In this document: piece after piece, positions 63,209-64,000 of the stretch
Numbering within the stretch: the first letter of the stretch is position 1
Layout of the letters: each line of letters opens with the position of its first letter
DNA from: [Flexibacter] sp. ATCC 35208
GTDB lineage: Bacteria > Bacteroidota > Bacteroidia > Chitinophagales > Chitinophagaceae
Reading direction: 5' to 3'
Length of the DNA: 64,000 nucleotides
Assembly (NCBI RefSeq): GCF_001975825.1
Contig: NZ_MTKN01000016.1
Coordinates: 62,001-126,000, forward strand
Notes under the pieces: generated by a model
Databases searched by the model: none
The model's input: the letters and a program-made list of their open reading frames with translations, nothing else
Told to the model about the DNA's origin: nothing
Made by a program: the position numbers and the translations under genes

Positions 63209-64000
63209 AGCAAGCTTTCGACACCGTGCGCCAAAGATCTGTGAGCATATGCGCGCCTTTACAAACAGAGGATTATGTGGTACAACCAGTGGTAGATGTG
63301 AGTCCGCCCAAGTGGCATTTAGGCCATACTACCTGGTTCTTTGAAACATTTGTATTACAGCCAAATTTAAACGGCTACCAGATATTTAATACTGATTACA
63401 ACTTTGTATTTAATAGCTACTATGAATCCGTAGGTGCGAGAGTTATTCGTACAGATCGGGGAAATCTTAGCAGACCAGGTGTGGCGGATGTATACCGTTA
63501 TAGGGAATACGTAGATAAAGAAATGGGTAAATTACTCGCACAGGATATATCCAAAGAATTACACGCACTGATCACTTTAGGTTTAAATCATGAAGAACAG
63601 CACCAGGAATTACTTGTCACTGATATAAAATATATCTTAGGGCACAATCCTTTGTTCCCCGCTTACCAGGAGGACTACAATTTCAAAGAACAGCCGGTGG
63701 CCAGCAGTCATTTCATTGCTTTCCCGGCAGGTATCTACGAAATCGGTTATACCGGCGAAGGTTTCTGCTTTGACAACGAACTGAACAGACACAAGGTGTA
63801 CCTGGAAGAATTTAGTATCAGCAGTGCGCTTGTCACGAACGCTGAATACCTGGAATTCATGAAGGCTGGCGGTTACACGGACTTCCGTCACTGGCACGCC
63901 GAGGGATGGGACTGGGTAAAAACCAATAAGATCAACGCCCCGCTTTACTGGCATGAAGTAGATGGTGACTGGATGAATTACACTTTAAAAGGATTCAGGG
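63199..64000 (+). CDS. egtB: EgtB-type sulfoxide synthase (3' truncated by the window)
   Basis: Only the first ~267 residues are in the window. They show the DinB_2 domain with WHLGHTTWFFE (first iron-ligand His, about H43) and the pair H131-x-x-x-H135 in NHEEQHQELL, and the start of the FGE-sulfatase domain (FPAGIYEIGYTGEGFCFDNE). EgtB oxidatively joins a thiol donor to N-trimethylhistidine in ergothioneine synthesis. The start lies inside the transporter gene (10-bp overlap), so the two are translationally coupled. OvoA-type ovothiol enzymes have a similar plan but a different N-terminal pattern. Confidence 0.87.
   Translation, partial: MELKQAFDTVRQRSVSICAPLQTEDYVVQPVVDVSPPKWHLGHTTWFFETFVLQPNLNGYQIFNTDYNFVFNSYYESVGARVIRTDRGNLSRPGVADVYRYREYVDKEMGKLLAQDISKELHALITLGLNHEEQHQELLVTDIKYILGHNPLFPAYQEDYNFKEQPVASSHFIAFPAGIYEIGYTGEGFCFDNELNRHKVYLEEFSISSALVTNAEYLEFMKAGGYTDFRHWHAEGWDWVKTNKINAPLYWHEVDGDWMNYTLKGFR

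Overview
The window looks like chromosomal DNA from a Bacteroidota species close to Chitinophaga (family Chitinophagaceae). It has two SusC/SusD pairs, Bacteroidota-type promoters (TTTG ... TAnnTTTG), a type IX secretion C-terminal domain, an exosortase-N locus and mostly weak Shine-Dalgarno sequences. I see no rRNA, tRNA, IS element, prophage or CRISPR array. The first and last genes run off the window edges.

Layout. 1-4.8 kb: a fused RND permease/TolC-like efflux protein (5' end missing) followed by a TetR-type regulator. 4.8-12 kb: a lipoprotein, a three-PAS histidine kinase, a luciferase-like flavin oxidoreductase, a Pif1-like helicase and an apparently exported SAM hydrolase/chlorinase-family protein, all leftward. 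12.5-25.3 kb: a rightward cluster that reads as a Bacteroidota chaperone-usher surface-fibre system. It has two DUF4402-type pilin-like proteins, a PapD-like chaperone, an usher-like outer-membrane protein and a 2,649-residue repeat protein with a type IX sorting domain. A MITE-like inverted-repeat element sits inside the cluster and a single copy of its end lies just after the last gene. 25.4-31.1 kb: a YiaK-type dehydrogenase, then a TolC/MacA/MacB-like tripartite ABC exporter operon. 31.2-37.8 kb: a GH51 arabinofuranosidase and a SusC/SusD pair. 38.3-41.1 kb: an exported protein made of about 30 'DTA' repeats, then a small array of related outer-membrane barrel genes ending in a truncated copy, and a lipoprotein.

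41.2-46.4 kb: a second SusC/SusD pair with a TlpA-like thioredoxin. 46.6-49.6 kb: a copper module (small HMA protein, P1B-1 ATPase, and an AraC regulator whose N-terminus is itself HMA-like). 49.8-54.5 kb: a lipoprotein convergent with a very large hybrid sensor kinase. 54.6-58.8 kb: exosortase N and its VIT-domain partner, which carries its own PEP-CTERM-like tail. The operon is preceded by a duplicated palindromic operator-like site, and the exosortase 3' end runs into a gene remnant. 59.0-64.0 kb: a DUF427 protein, a flavoprotein disulfide reductase, and an ABC transporter whose permease/binding-protein fusion overlaps egtB.

The most unusual items are the chaperone-usher-like cluster and the permease-binding protein fusion at 61661-63208. 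In the latter the two halves of the solute-binding domain appear in swapped order (a circular permutation), and its coupling to egtB suggests ergothioneine as the substrate. All functional calls come from reading motifs by eye; no database search was run.
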